Source of the DNA: Achatina immaculata
Lineage: Eukaryota > Mollusca > Gastropoda > Stylommatophora > Achatinidae
Direction: 5' to 3'
Assembly: GCA_009760885.1 (NCBI GenBank)
Contig: CM019718.1
Location: forward strand, 32,124,030 to 32,188,029
DNA length: 64,000 bases
The notes under the pieces are model-generated. The model was not told where the DNA came from and did not search any database. It saw nothing but the letters and a program-made list of their open reading frames with translations. Positions 45,945 through 57,269 of the stretch are shown here, one piece after another. Position 1 is the first letter of the stretch, and every line of letters begins with the position of its first letter. Position numbers and translations under genes: made by a program.

Positions 45945-46345
45945 ATTAACCAGAATATGGAAGAATATCCTGTGTGTAAATATTAACCAGAGTATGGAAG
46001 AATAACCCTGGGTGTAAATATTAACCAGAGTATGGAAGAATATCCCGGGTGTAAATATTAACCAGAGTGTGGAAGAATAACCCTGGGTGTAAATATTAAC
46101 CAGAGTATGGAAGAATATCCCGGGTGTAAATATTAACCAGAGTATGGAAGAATAACCCTGGGTGTAAATATTAACCAGAGTATGGAAGAATATCCCGGGT
46201 GTAAATATTAACCAGAGTGTGGAAGAATAACCCTGGGTGTAAATATTAACCAGAGTGTGGAAGAATATCCTGGGTGTAAATATTAACCAGAGTATGGAAG
46301 AATATCCTGGGTGTAAATATTAACCAGAGTGTGGAAGAATAACCC
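45945..46345. repeat. 37/38-bp alternating minisatellite
   Basis: About 11 units of GTAAATATTAACCAGAGTAT plus GGAAGAAT, alternating between ATCCCGGGT (37 bp) and AACCCTGGGT (38 bp), which makes a dimer of about 75 bp. Confidence 0.95.
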
Positions 46346-46869
46346 TGGTTTGTTTACACATGACGGAGAAAGTTTGGTAAATATTTAGCAGTAGTGTCCG
46401 ACACCCATAAGAAGGTAAGGGATAAACAGTGACGTCTTACTTTGTCTTGTCTCCTTCCTCAGATGCCTTCTTATATATATATATATATGGGGGGGAGGGG
46501 AGAGAGAGAGAGAACGAATGAACGAACGAACATACATTATTTTCAAACTGTTAAAAATTGGGCACGCAGGCCCGTCTGACATTCTGCCCTTCATCATACA
46601 GCTTTCACTCAGTCACAGTCATTCAGCATTTGTTAATGAACATAATAATCATGAAGACACAATTAAATGATTATATAAATAAATAATAAACTTATTTCTT
46701 GTCCATACACCCCACACTCTGATTTATGCAGCGGCATGAAATAAATGTGCATGCTTACATTCATTCAAAACTAGTAAATTTATAGACAAGCAGTATAAAA
46801 AAAATTACAACAATCAAGCCATACTTTAAACTACTTTAGACAATGCTTAGGGAGGCATATAGTCCATAT
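46346..46869. other. AT-rich flank, no gene recognised
   Basis: Includes (TA)n (46472-46488) and an AACGAACGAA tract. It lies just beyond the 3' end of the minus-strand CR1/Jockey-like element; part may be its 3' UTR. Confidence 0.45.
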
Positions 46870-46929
46870 TAAACAGATACTGACACAGTTTAAAGTTATA
46901 ATAACGAATATTACTTATAAGTTTTTCAT

Positions 46930-47455
46930 GAATTGGTAGGGCATTCCAAAGATGGGCAGATGAGTAAGAGAAGCTTTTTTTAAACATGTCGAGCCTCGGT
47001 TTTGGGAGTATACAATTGCTTAAGCATTGACTGTGTTTTGGGTTGGATTTGAATAACGACCACAGATAGAGTGGAGCATTGTGAGAGAATTTTATGAATT
47101 AACTTGGCTTTGTTGAAAAGAAATCTCTTATTGAGGGGTAGAACGTCAAGATGGTTGTCCTTATTTGTAATACGTGCTGCATGTTTGTCATCTATAAGCT
47201 TTACTGCTCGTTTTTGAAGTGAGTAAAGTCTTTTCATGTTTGATATGGAACAACTATCTCAGACTGTGTAACAGTAGTCCAAGTGTGTTTGTATCGGTGA
47301 TATGTAGTATATTTTTCTGGTGTCTATATCAAGAAAATGTTTACTTTTAGTAAATTGGTAACCTTTTTGTGCAATGAGTTTGGTTAGATTGTCTACATGA
47401 TGATTCCAGCTGAGGTGGTGTACAGTCATGAAACCTAGAGTTTTATGTTTTGTTC
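46930..47455 (-). pseudogene. C-terminal region of family F LINE ORF2
   Basis: Minus strand, in order: VHHLSWNHHVDNLTKLIAQ, GYQFTKSKHFLDIDTRKIYY, ISPIQTHLDYCYTV then a stop in place of Trp, then MKRLYSLQKRAVKLIDDKHA and LPLNKRFLFNKAKLIHKIL (47237-47080). Downstream in another frame is a WNALPIHEKL-like ending (about 46960-46925). This is the usual C-terminal domain after the RT palm in CR1/Jockey-like elements, of unknown biochemical role. Confidence 0.78.
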
Positions 47456-48317
47456 AGAGAACCCTGTTTTTTATTCTATCTAAGGGATAGAATCCATGGT
47501 AAAAGTTAGTAATGTGTCAAAATTTACGCCCTTGTTTAATTATGATGTAGGTTGTTGGTGTAAAGGAAAGGTCATTCTTGACACTTTAAAAATCCCGAGA
47601 TTTATGATCATGTTTGATGAACTTTACCTTGACATGTTTTTTTACTCAAACTTAGTTAAGACCTTGGAAAATCTCTGGAAGTAGCGAATTTTATCCTGAC
47701 ATGTTTTTTATTAAAAGTTAAATTTGGAATTTCCAGTTAGTTTTTCACTGAAGGTCATTTTTGGACGTTGAAATCCCGAGATTTTGATTGAACTTTCTCT
47801 AGACTTGTTTTTATGGCTAGCTAAAATTAAGTTGTTTTTCAGAAGGTCTTAAACATGCGATTTTCGTGAAGTTTAGACTTTCTCGTGGACGCATCTTCAC
47901 GAAAAAAGGAAAGTAGAAATTGTTGATGATATTTAAACGCTGAACTTTTACATAGGATTATGTTTAAACGCAGATTAGAATGTGGGATTAGGATAGAAGA
48001 TAGAAATGTGAGAATCATAGTGATTGGCCTGTGATTAATGATTGAGTTATCTGATTATACTGAATGAGATTTTTTATAGATAGTTGAGAGATTTGATATC
48101 ATTATGGGTTAGAAAGTGTTCTAGGAAATTGTGTAGTAGTTTGTGATGGAATGTGAGTTGAGTTTTCCTTCCATGGATCCAGGTATGTTTACTTGTAACT
48201 GAAGAGTGTAGCAATAGTACTTTTGAAGCATTGTAGGACTTATAAGGTCCTATACTTGTGTTATGTTCTTACGGATCTATGGAAAGGCTTCTTGTGAGAA
48301 TGTAAGTTGGCATTTAT
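47456..48317. other. AT-rich segment within family F region
   Basis: No RT motif is recognised here, although the RT parts on either side imply it should belong to the same element. It may be an unrecognised insertion or badly decayed sequence. Confidence 0.35.
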
Positions 48318-49800
48318 GTCCATTCATGCTGTATGTCTAGCAGCTGGTCTGAGTGTGAGTGTAGTGCTGTATGTCTAGCAGCTGGTCTGAGTGTGAGTGT
48401 AGTGCTGTATGTCTAGCAGCTGGTCTGAGTGTGAGTGTAGTGTTGTATGTCTGGTAGTTGGTCTGAGTGTGAGTGTAGTGTTGTATGTCTGGTAGTTGGT
48501 CTGAGTGTGAGTGTAGTGTTGTATGTCTGGTAGTTGGTCTGAGTGTGAGTGTAGTGTCGTATGTCTGGTAGTTGGTCTGAGTGTGAGTGTAGTGTTGTAT
48601 GTCTGGTAGTTGGTCTGAGTGTGAGTGTAGTGTTGTATGTCTGGTAGTTGGTCTGAGTGTGAGTGTAGTGTTGTATGTCTGGTAGTTGGTCTGAGTGTGA
48701 GTGTAGTGTTGTATGTCTGGTAGTTGGTCGGAGTGTGAGTGTAGTGTTGTATGTCTGGTAGTTGGTCGGAGTGTGAGTGTAGTGTTGTATGTCTAGCAGC
48801 TGGTCTGAGTGTGAGTGTAGTGTTGTATGTCTGGTAGTTGGTCTGAGTGTGAGTGTAGTGTTGTATGTCTTGTAGTTGGTCTGAGTGTGAGTGTAGTGTT
48901 GTATGTCTGGTAGTTGGTCTGAGTGTGAGTGTAGTGTTGTATGTCTGGTAGTTGGTCTGAGTGTGAGTGTAGTGTTGTATGTCTGGTAGTTGGTCGGAGT
49001 GTGAGTGTAGTGTTGTATGTCTGGTAGTTGGTCTGAGTGTGAGTGTAGTGTTGTATGTCTAGCAGCTGGTCTGAGTGTGAGTGTAGTGTTGTATGTCTGG
49101 TAGTTGGTCTGAGTGTGAGTGTAGTGTTGTATGTCTTGTAGTTGGTCTGAGTGTGAGTGTAGTGTTGTATGTCTGGTAGTTGGTCTGAGTGTGAGTGTAG
49201 TGTTGTATGTCTGGTAGTTGGTCTGAGTGTGAGTGTAGTGTCGTATGTCTGGTAGTTGGTCTGAGTGTGAGTGTAGTGCTGTATGTCTGGTAGTTGGTCT
49301 GAGTGTGAGTGCAGTGTTGTATGTCTGACAGTTGGTCGGAGTGTGAGTGTAGTGTTGTATGTCTGGTAGTTGGTCTGAGTGTGAGTGTAGTGTTGTATGT
49401 CTGGTAGTTGGTCTGAGTGTGAGTGTAGTGTTGTATGTCTGGTAGTTGGTCTGAGTGTGAGTGTAGTGTTGTATGTCTGGTAGTTGGTCGGAGTGTGAGT
49501 GTAGTGTTGTATGTCTGGTAGTTGGTCTGAGTATGAGTGTAGTGCTGTATGTCTGGTAGTTGGTCTGAGTGGAGTGTAGTGTTGTATGTCTGGCAGTTGG
49601 TCGGAGTGTGAGTGTAGTGTTGTATGTCTGGTAGTTGGTCGGAGTGTGAGTGTAGTGTTGTATGTCTGGTAGTTGGTCTGAGTGTGAGTGTAGTGTTGTA
49701 TGTCTGGTAGTTGGTCGGAGTGTGAGTGTAGTGTTGTATGTCTGGTAGTTGGTCTGAGTGTGAGTGTAGTGTTGTATGTCTGGTAGTTGGCCTGTGAGTG
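48318..49800. repeat. 38-bp minisatellite
   Basis: About 39 units of GGTCTGAGTGTGAGTGTAGT plus GTTGTATGTCTGGTAGTT, with GGTCGGAGTG and CTAGCAGCT variants. Because 38 is not a multiple of three and the unit lacks stops on the minus strand, all three frames combine into a 38-residue repeat frame of 477 codons, which is artefactual. Confidence 0.97.
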
Positions 49801-50279
49801 TAGTGTAGCTCACTCCTTCCTTATATGGCGAACAAGCTCTCGTCAAGGTTGGGAGTGGTTTGTTTATTTATTTCAATCAATATTCTTCATCCTCACTCAT
49901 CACCGCCCATTCTTTTCACAATAAACACGTAGTTTATTTGGTTCCATAAAATTCGGGTGTCAGTGGTCTTCAAACTGTTGTAATATCTGTATACCTGTAC
50001 TTTTTGAGTCTGAGAATTTAAATTCGTTGAAAATCTATACTAGTAAGGTACTAAGACATTAGTTAGAAAACTAGTATATGTAACTCTATTTGTGAAGTTC
50101 CAGCGTGGAGCTGTAGTATTGTTGTTGGTGAATTTGTTAATTTCTGTCTTGTTGTAATGAGCATGGATTTTGTTTTGTGATGTTTATTAGCATTCTGTTG
50201 TTGTTGTTGTTGTTCCAGCTAATTAGACTGTTTATTTCAATTTGAAGAGCTGACTCAAGGTTAATACAGTCATTGTCGC
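49801..50279. other. Decayed family F sequence or flank
   Basis: AT-rich, with (TTG)n at 50196-50214. It may contain the region after RT motif C of family F, but no motif is clear. Confidence 0.4.
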
Positions 50280-50894
50280 TAGTGTAAACTGTGCAGCAAA
50301 AAGGTCACAAGATGATTTTTTTAGATGAAGTGGAAGATCATTAATGTAAATGGTAAAAAAGAGAGGACCAAGAATAGATTTATGTGGAACACTATTACCA
50401 ACCACAGATGAATCTGACTTAGAGTTTTTGAGGCAAACTACCTGTTGCCTGTTGAAAAGATGTAATAAATTTTGTCAAGCCAGGGTGTAATCTATAAGTC
50501 TCAAACTTTCTAACTAGGATTTCATGATCAGTCATGCCAAATGTTTTTTTAAAGTCAACAAAGACAGCACCGCATAATTTATCATCGTTTATATTAGATA
50601 ACCAACATTCTGCCATTTTTGTGAGAGCTGTGTGGCAGGAATGTCTCGGCCATAAACCTGACTGACAGTCAACAATCAAATCATTTTCTTACATGTGTTG
50701 TAAGGCTGTTTTTTTAATGTGTTTTTCTAAGGGTTTTGACAAAGTTGATAGAATGGAGACTGGCTTGAGGGATCGTTCTCTGAACCAGATTTGAAAAGGT
50801 GAAATATTTTTTGCAATTTTAAAATCCTCAGGAAAATGCCATGTGCAATGCACTGATTGTACACGTATGTTAGTGTATCTGTAATTACTGGGGC

Positions 50895-51957
50895 TGAAAT
50901 CATGATAAAGGGACAAAAGCTAAAATCCGTAGAAAATGTCCCTTATCTTGACAGTACCCTTTCCAGGGCAGTCAGTCTTGATGCTGAAATCAGCAACAGA
51001 ATAGCTAAAGCCAGCGCAGCATTTGGGAGGCTACGAGAAGTGCATGGGAAAGAAGAGGACTCAGTGGTACCACCAAGTTAAAGGTCTATAAAGCTGTCGT
51101 TCTGACCACACTAATGTATGCAGCCACCAAGTTAAAGGTCTATAAAGCTGTCGTTCTGGCCACACTAATGTATGCAGCCACCAAGTTAAAGGTCTATAAA
51201 GCTGTTGTTCTGACCACACTAATGTATGCAGCCACCAAGTTAAATGTCTATAAAGCTGTCGTTCTGACCACACTAATGTATGCAGCCACCAAGTTAAATG
51301 TCTATAAAGCTGTTGTTCTGACCACACTAATGTATGCAGCCGAAACATGGACAGTCTACAGTAGGCATGCAAGACAACTAAATCACTTCCATCTAGGCTG
51401 TCTCAGGAAAATACTAACCATCAAATGGTAGCAACTGATTCCTGATACTGAAGTCCTCACAAGAGCTAAAATTCCAAGCATCTACACAATGCTTCAAAAG
51501 ACGCAAATCCCTTTTACAGGGCACGTGGTCAGAATGAGTAACACTCGACTGCACAAACAACTCCTATATGGGGAACTTCTGAACGGAAAACAGAAAGCAG
51601 GAGGGCAAAAAAAGCGATAGAAGGATACGTTCAAAACCTCACTCAAGGCCTTCGGGATAGACACAAACTCCTGGGAATCCAAAGCACAAGTCCGCCCATC
51701 ATGGAGGTCTATAACTATTGTGGGTGCCCAGAGAGTAGAGCGCTCAAGAACTGAAAGTGCCCAGCACAAACGAGCAATGTGAAAAGCCAAGGCAGCACAA
51801 GCATCCACAACTAAATATGGACATATATGTTTCGTGTGTGGCAGAACTTTCAAAGCTCGTATAGGGCTAGTTGGTCACGCACAGACACGCCTCACTATTT
51901 AGACCAAGATAAAGCTGTGGTGGTCATCATCGAAGACGATGGACGAACAACAACAAC
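50895..51957 (+). mobile_element. LINE family E, zinc-finger C-terminus, with 8-bp TSD
   Basis: A 1.06-kb 5'-truncated plus-strand insertion in family F, bounded by ACTGGGGC (50887-50894 and 51958-51965). It encodes AEIMIKGQKLKSVENVPYLD, then EISNRIAKASAAFGRLREV and KLKVYKAVVLTTLMYAAETW, and later KIPSIYTMLQKTQIPFTGHV. It ends with a C2H2-like CFVCGRTFKARIGLVGH in which the second His is lost (AQTR). The tail is (AAC)n at 51946-51957. An internal 54-bp unit is present five times. Frames break at 51079 and 51429. Confidence 0.9.
51072..51341 (+). repeat. 54-bp in-frame tandem repeat inside LINE coding region
   Basis: Five copies starting at 51072, 51126, 51180, 51234 and 51288, each encoding the 18 residues TKLKVYKAVVLTTLMYAA with small changes (for example LATLM in copy 2). 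Related LINEs normally have this segment once. Confidence 0.95.
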
Positions 51958-52162
51958 ACTGGGGCAGAGTAGCGTAATATCTTGTTGCTGATTTCATCAA
52001 GTCCTTCTGTGTTATTGTTCTTTAACGATGAAAGATAACTGTAAACTTCACTAACTGACATGAAAGGAATACTGGACTACTTTAGATTTGCAGATTTGCT
52101 GCCTATAAATTTATTTAATTCGCTTAAGTCAAAAGTAGGGGACGGTAGCGAAGTTTTAAGAT

Positions 52163-52165
<3 letters not shown>

Positions 52166-52202
<37 letters not shown>
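52166..52202. repeat. (GA)n microsatellite
   Basis: Pure GA dinucleotide run, followed by about 110 bp of AT-rich sequence that may be decayed family F sequence. Confidence 0.95.
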
Positions 52203-52205
<3 letters not shown>

Positions 52206-52315
52206 GATCCACTACTGTTTTCAGAGTACATAAAGATATTAAAACTACACAAAATAAAATATTTTTGTGTAATTTAGATATAAACTGGACTGAGAGGTCG
52301 AACAAAATTTTGGCC

Positions 52316-53440
52316 CGTTTCAGGCACTGTCAGCTCTAGTTTGCTGATGCAGGCACTGTCAGCTCTAGGTTGTTGATGCAGGCACTCTAGTTTGCTGATG
52401 CAGGCACTGTCAGCTCTAGTTTATTGATGCAGGCACTGTCAGCTCTAGTTTATTGATGCAGGCACTGTCAGCTCTAGTTTATTGATGCAGGCACTGTCAG
52501 CTCTAGTTTATTGATGCAGGCACTGTCAGCTCTAGTTTATTGATGCAGGCACTGTCAGCTCTAGTTTATTGATGCAGGCACTGTCAACTCTAGTTTGCTG
52601 ATGCAGGCACTGTCAGCTCTAGTTTATTGATGCAGGCACTGTCAGCTCTAGTTTATTGATGCAGGCACTGTCAGCTCTAGTTTATTGATGCAGGCACTGT
52701 CAGCTCTAGTTTATTGATGCAGGCACTGTCAGCTCTAGTTTGCTGATGCAGGCACTGTCAGCTCTAGTTTATTGATGCAGGCACTGTCAAGTCTAGTTTG
52801 TTGATGCAGGCACTGTCAAGTCTAGTTTATTGATGCAGGCACTGTCAGCTCTAGTTTATTGATGCAGGCACTGTCAGCTCTAGTTTATTGATGCAGGCAC
52901 TGTCAGCTCTAGTTTATTGATGCAGGCACTGTCAGCTCTAGTTTGCTGATGCAGGCACTGTCAGCTCTAGTTTATTGATGCAGGCACTGTCAAGTCTAGT
53001 TTGTTGATGCAGGCACTGTCAAGTCTAGTTTGCTGATGCAGGCACTGTCAGCTCTAGTTTGCTGATGCAGGCACTGTCAGCTCTAGTTTGCTGATGCAGG
53101 CATTGTCAACTCTAGTTTGCTGATGCAGGCACTGTCAGCTCTAGTTTGCTGATGCAGGCACTGTCAACTCTAGTTTGCTGATGCAGGCACTGTCAACTCT
53201 AGTTTGCTGATGCAGGCACTGTCAACTCTAGTTTGCTGATGCAGGCACTGTCAACTCTAGTTTGCTGATGCAGGCACTGTCAACTCTAGTTTGCTGATGC
53301 AGGCACTGTCAACTCTAGTGTGCTGATGCAGGCACTGTCAGCTCTAGTTTGCTGATGCAGGCACTGTCAGCTCTAGTTTGCTGATGCAGGCACTATCAGC
53401 TCTAGTTTGCTGATGCAGGCACTGTCAGCTCTAGTTTGCT
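52316..53440. repeat. 29-bp minisatellite
   Basis: About 38 units of GATGCAGGCACTGTCAGCTC plus TAGTTTATT. Three variants (TTATTG, TTGCTG, TCAACTC) form blocks, and a seven-unit (about 203-bp) block with two TCAAGTC units near 52780 recurs near 52985. Confidence 0.97.
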
Positions 53441-54530
53441 AAACGCTGTTTCACTGAACGCCTGTAGTATTGTGTCTGCCGCTGTAAAGAGATGTAACCA
53501 GTGTTGTTCTGGGACAATGGACCTAAGTTTTTTTTTCTCTTAATTTTATTATGAAATGTATAAGTTACAGGTCAATCGATGTCGGCAAGAGATGAAATAG
53601 GTGAAATGATGAGAAAACGTGGATAACTACTGGACGTTGTTCCACGTGTGTTCGGTATAGTCAAAGGGTAATCACTCCTTCAAATCTTGGAGTTATCTCT
53701 CAAACGCTTAGTAAGCCCCACAGAATATTCTTGTCCCAATTTTTTTTTCTAGAGGTCATGACCCATGATTTGTGCAGTCCCGCTTAAAAAAGGCGGTAGG
53801 GGTGGGGGAAAGGGGCTACCTGACTCATTTGGAATAGGTTTAAGGATTTGTGATTCACAGTTTGTATAACTCACCTGAAGCGGAGATTCGGATGAGTAAC
53901 TGTGCTCCCAGAGGTGTCAAGGCATGACCTTTTGACATACGAACCGGAAATGATCAAGCGACCAGGTCAAGCTACAGGCGGTAGTCGATGAGTAACAGAA
54001 AAAGGAAAAAAAAAAAAACGTCAGCTGCTGGTTTATGTAGACTGAAAGGTGCTCGCAGATTTTATGTTTGTGAAGGTGTCACCCGTACCAACCAATCACA
54101 GAGCTGGCGCGTTATTTCATGGGTGGAGCCTTGAAACAAAAATAACTGATTAATAACGCGTTTTACTTACTAACTCAGAAGCTGTTACGAGTATTTTGTT
54201 AAAGGTAGACAGAGATGTATGAAAAAACTCGGAAAGCAGATGAAAAACTTTGCTTTCTGTTCTTCTCTCGGTTCGCATGATTCGCGTCAGTCTTTCTAAC
54301 CAGTAGAATACCAAAACGCTGGGTTTTTCTTGTGTTTTCCGTCGGGGGTTTTTTTTACGTGTTATGTTGTTCTTGTATGTAATCCTTGAAAAAGTCTCAA
54401 GCCGAAATATTGGATGTTATATATTTTTCATTTATACGTTCTCATCCTATTTTCTTACTTTCTGCCGTCTGTGTTTCTGTTCATTTTCCTCTTTCCCTCT
54501 GTCGTTTTGTAAAAAGTGAACCATGCATCT
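53441..54530. other. Unique sequence, no gene recognised
   Basis: About 1.1 kb with poly-T and poly-A tracts and no repeat. ACCAATCACAGAGCTGGCGCG (54089-54109) is a CCAAT-containing GC-richer patch, but without further promoter elements I do not call it. Confidence 0.45.
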
Positions 54531-55275
54531 CTATCTACCTTTATTACTAGAACCATACACCTCTGTCTACCTTTATTACTAGAACCATATACCTCTGTCT
54601 ACCTTCATTACTAGAACCATATACCTCTGCCTACCTTTATTAATAGAATCATACACGGCTGTCTACCTTTATTACTAGAATCATATACCTCTATCTACCT
54701 TTATTACTAGAACCATATACCTCTGCCTACCTTTATTAATAGAACCATATACCTCTGTCTACCTTTATTAATAGAATCATACACCTCTATCTACCTTTAT
54801 TACTAGAACCATATACCTCTGCCTACCTTTATTAATAGAACCATATACCTCTGTCTACCTTTATTAATAGAATCATACACCGCTGTCTACCTTTATTATT
54901 AGAACCATACACCGCTGTCTACCTTTAGAACCATAACTTCTGCCTACCTTTATTACTAGAATCATACACCTCTGTCTACCTTTATTACTAGAATCATACA
55001 CCTCTGTCTACCTTTATTACTAGAATCATACACCTCTGTCTACCTTTATTACTAGAATCATATACCTCTGTCTACCTTTATTACTAGAATCATACACCTC
55101 TGTCTACCTTTATTACTAGAATCATACACCTCTATCTACCTTTAGAACCATAACTTCTGCCTACCTTTATTACTAGAACTATGCATATCTGTCTACATTT
55201 AATTCTAGAACCATATACCTCTATCTACCTTTATTACTAGAACCATACATCTTTATCTACCTTTATTACTAGAAC
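54531..55275. repeat. 32-bp minisatellite
   Basis: About 23 units of TCTACCTTTATTACTAGAAC plus CATACACCTCTG, with TAATAGAATC variants and two shortened units (54918 and 55137) lacking TTATTACT. Confidence 0.96.
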
Positions 55276-55756
55276 CAGTTTTACCGCATTCGTCATCTCT
55301 TTCATATCTAACATCTATTTTATTAAAACTTTTGTTTTCCCTGCACAGATATATGAAGCTAAATACATAAACACACACAGTCACTGTGATAATAGATAAT
55401 TAGACTTCTAAGAAAACTATGGACAGAGCTTTATTCATAAACTGAAGATGTGATTTCGACGTTTCAGTTTTCACATTTTGTATTGAACAACACAGAGGGG
55501 AGAGAAATGGAACAGAAGAAGAGAAGGTCTAAATTTACATTTATGATATGTAAGAAGGGGAAGTTAATATTTTAAAATCTGTTATTTATCTTCCGTGTGC
55601 ATTATTCCGTGCCAGGAAGTCACTGTGAATTTTTCTTTTTCTTATTTGTTTTCAATGTCCGGGGCTTCCAGTTTTGAACTGGGGGGAGGGGTTAGGTTAT
55701 GACAGATGAGTGATTCTTGATGTTGCCAGCAGCGTCTACTCCCTGTTGTAGCTGTT
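55276..55756. other. No gene recognised
   Basis: AT-rich sequence with a G-rich patch near 55680; nothing is supported. Confidence 0.45.
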
Positions 55757-56202
55757 GTGAATTAATGTAGGGAGCAGAAACTTGGACTCTAAGCCAAAAG
55801 ACGAGAGGATGATTAATGTAGTAGAAATGTGGTTCTACAGAAAACTAGGTCATATAGCATGGAGAGTGAAAAGAGCAAATGCACAAGTTTTAGAACAGCT
55901 CCAAGTGCAATGTGAACTTCTCAATTAAATAAAGATGAAGAAAATGAAATACTTTGACTACATCAAAAGATATGCCAGTATACCGAAGACCTTACTAGAA
56001 GGAAGGAAGGGTGAAAGGAAGAATGGTGAGAAATCGACGGAGATGTAGATGGGAAGATAGCATACAAGAATAGACAGGAGAGGACGTGAGTGAGTGACGG
56101 AGGAAACTGGAGAATCATTTCCGCCAACCTTGGTCCTGAAGGTGATATATGATGATGATGATGACGATGATGATATTGATGATGATGATGATGATGATGT
56201 GT
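55757..56202 (+). mobile_element. LINE family G C-terminal fragment with (GAT)n tail
   Basis: Read across frames, the C-terminus of an RTE-like ORF2 is visible: GAETWTLS, VVEMWFYRKLGHIAW, KMKKMKYFDYIKR, then WRIISANLGPEGD at the very end (about 56110-56147), immediately followed by (GAT)n to 56200. Several stops and frameshifts are present. It is distinct in sequence from families A-E. Confidence 0.75.
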
Positions 56203-56385
56203 TTTACGGAAATCTGTTAAGTCGTTTTTCTTTCTTGTTTGTTTTATTTAAAGCTAATGTGCAAAGATGTCTACACGGTACCTATATGAGATTGTCCAAG
56301 AAGTCACCAAGTACTGGGAAGATGTGGCCATAGATAGTGCTCTACGGTGAGCAACTCTATCCACGAACGTTGCACCATTTTATAT

Positions 56386-57136
56386 GTAATAGCTGAATAC
56401 CCGGCGTTGCTCGGGAATTTATTAATTATTAATACTGCGGAGTGGATTTGAGATCGCCATGTTTCTCTCACGGAAAAGCTTATGTTGCTTGCTCAAAAAA
56501 AGGGGGAGGGGGGAGTTCACCCAAGAAATTATTTATTCTTGCTCCTGGAGGTGAAACTAAAAACGTTGTATATAATCAAGTATTGAGTTAAATTACTATT
56601 ATAGTGAATTTGTAAAAGACTTTATTCAAAGATGTGTAGACTGCCCCTGTGAAGTGTTGATCGTGATCGAGAATGCAAGTCTCATTGGATAAAAAAAACT
56701 GCTTCACCCTCTCTTTGTCCTGTTAAGAGAGTCGCTTTAACTACAACGCCCAGCATTCTCTTTACACGCAGCCTTGTGCCGTTGCAAAGTTTTGGCGGGT
56801 CGAGGTTCCGTAGTAAAATAATTGAATATCCCATCTACTTTTCACCCCCTCTCGCCCCCCGTGCCGATGGGGCTGAACATGGACGTAAACGGCACCAGGA
56901 GTGTCACTATTCATCTCAACGACCCCAAAAACTATGGACTCGACACTAATATCGGTCGTTTTTTAGTATTTTTACGTGTCATTCCCATCCCAACCAATCC
57001 CAGGCTCCCCTAGGGTTGCTAGGGGTGTAATACCCGACAGTACTTTTCTCCAGATTTTAAGTCATATAAGTTTAGTTGACATTGCTCCGGGCGTTCCAGC
57101 GTAATGCTGGAATATATATATACACACACACGTCCA
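56386..57136. mobile_element. Candidate unclassified interspersed element
   Basis: A block of about 750 bp bounded by ATTTTATAT (56377-56385 and 57137-57145). It begins near AATACCCGGCGTTGCTCGGG, a motif I associate with interspersed repeats in several animals, and ends near a CCGGGCGTTCCAGCG segment and (TA)n(CA)n. The matching flanks are low-complexity, so the boundary evidence is weak. A 63-codon open frame (56822-57013) has no recognised domain. Confidence 0.4.
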
Positions 57137-57269
57137 ATTTTATATATTTAGATTGTCAAACCTGAAGACAGCATATTAGAGAGATTAACAAACCAGTGCA
57201 AATTTTTATGAAGAACGTATAACAATCCAATATTTCAGCAAAAGCCTTTGTCAAAGGACTACATTAAAA

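Larger units (their letters stand above)
50280..52130 (-). pseudogene. RT domain of family F LINE, broken
   Basis: Pieces in order on the minus strand: VSEVYSYLSSLKNNNTEGLD, then EISNKILRYSAP (to 51966). After the insertion, VITDTLTYVYNQCIAHGIF (50886-50830) and, one frame on, SLKPVSILSTLSKPLEKHI. Motif-2 region is DCQSGLWPRHSCHTALTKM, and motif A is GAVFVDFKKTFGMTDH (about 50580-50535; KTFG where KAFD is typical). The motif-B region is degraded, and a GPLFFTIYINDLPLHLKK stretch follows at 50380-50330. One missing base near 50835 and stops at about 50687 and 50420 break the frame. Confidence 0.75.
46870..52150 (-). mobile_element. CR1/Jockey-like LINE (family F) with two interruptions
   Basis: A minus-strand LINE in pieces. 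RT fingers are at about 52100-51966 and 50886-50690, the palm at 50690-50280, and the C-terminus at 47450-46870. It is interrupted by a plus-strand LINE (50895-51957, TSD ACTGGGGC) and contains a 38-bp minisatellite (48318-49800). The family call rests on FPEDFKIAK, FKPVSILSTLSK-like sequence, the C-terminal LQKRAVKLI and LFNKAKLIHKI, and a WNALP-type ending; all are typical of CR1/Jockey-like RTs. Confidence 0.75.

Noticed and set aside
48413..49846. A 477-codon minus-strand open frame
   Set aside because: It lies entirely within the 38-bp array. A stop-free unit whose length is not divisible by three cycles through all frames, giving a 38-residue repeat; no start context or conserved domain is present.
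54089..54130. CCAAT-containing GC-rich patch as a promoter
   Set aside because: No TATA, CRE, initiator or splice donor is arranged with it, and no exon is nearby.
56094..56333. Plus-strand 79-codon frame with an Asp run
   Set aside because: It joins the C-terminus of a LINE to its (GAT)n tail and flank, in a frame different from the LINE protein for part of its length.
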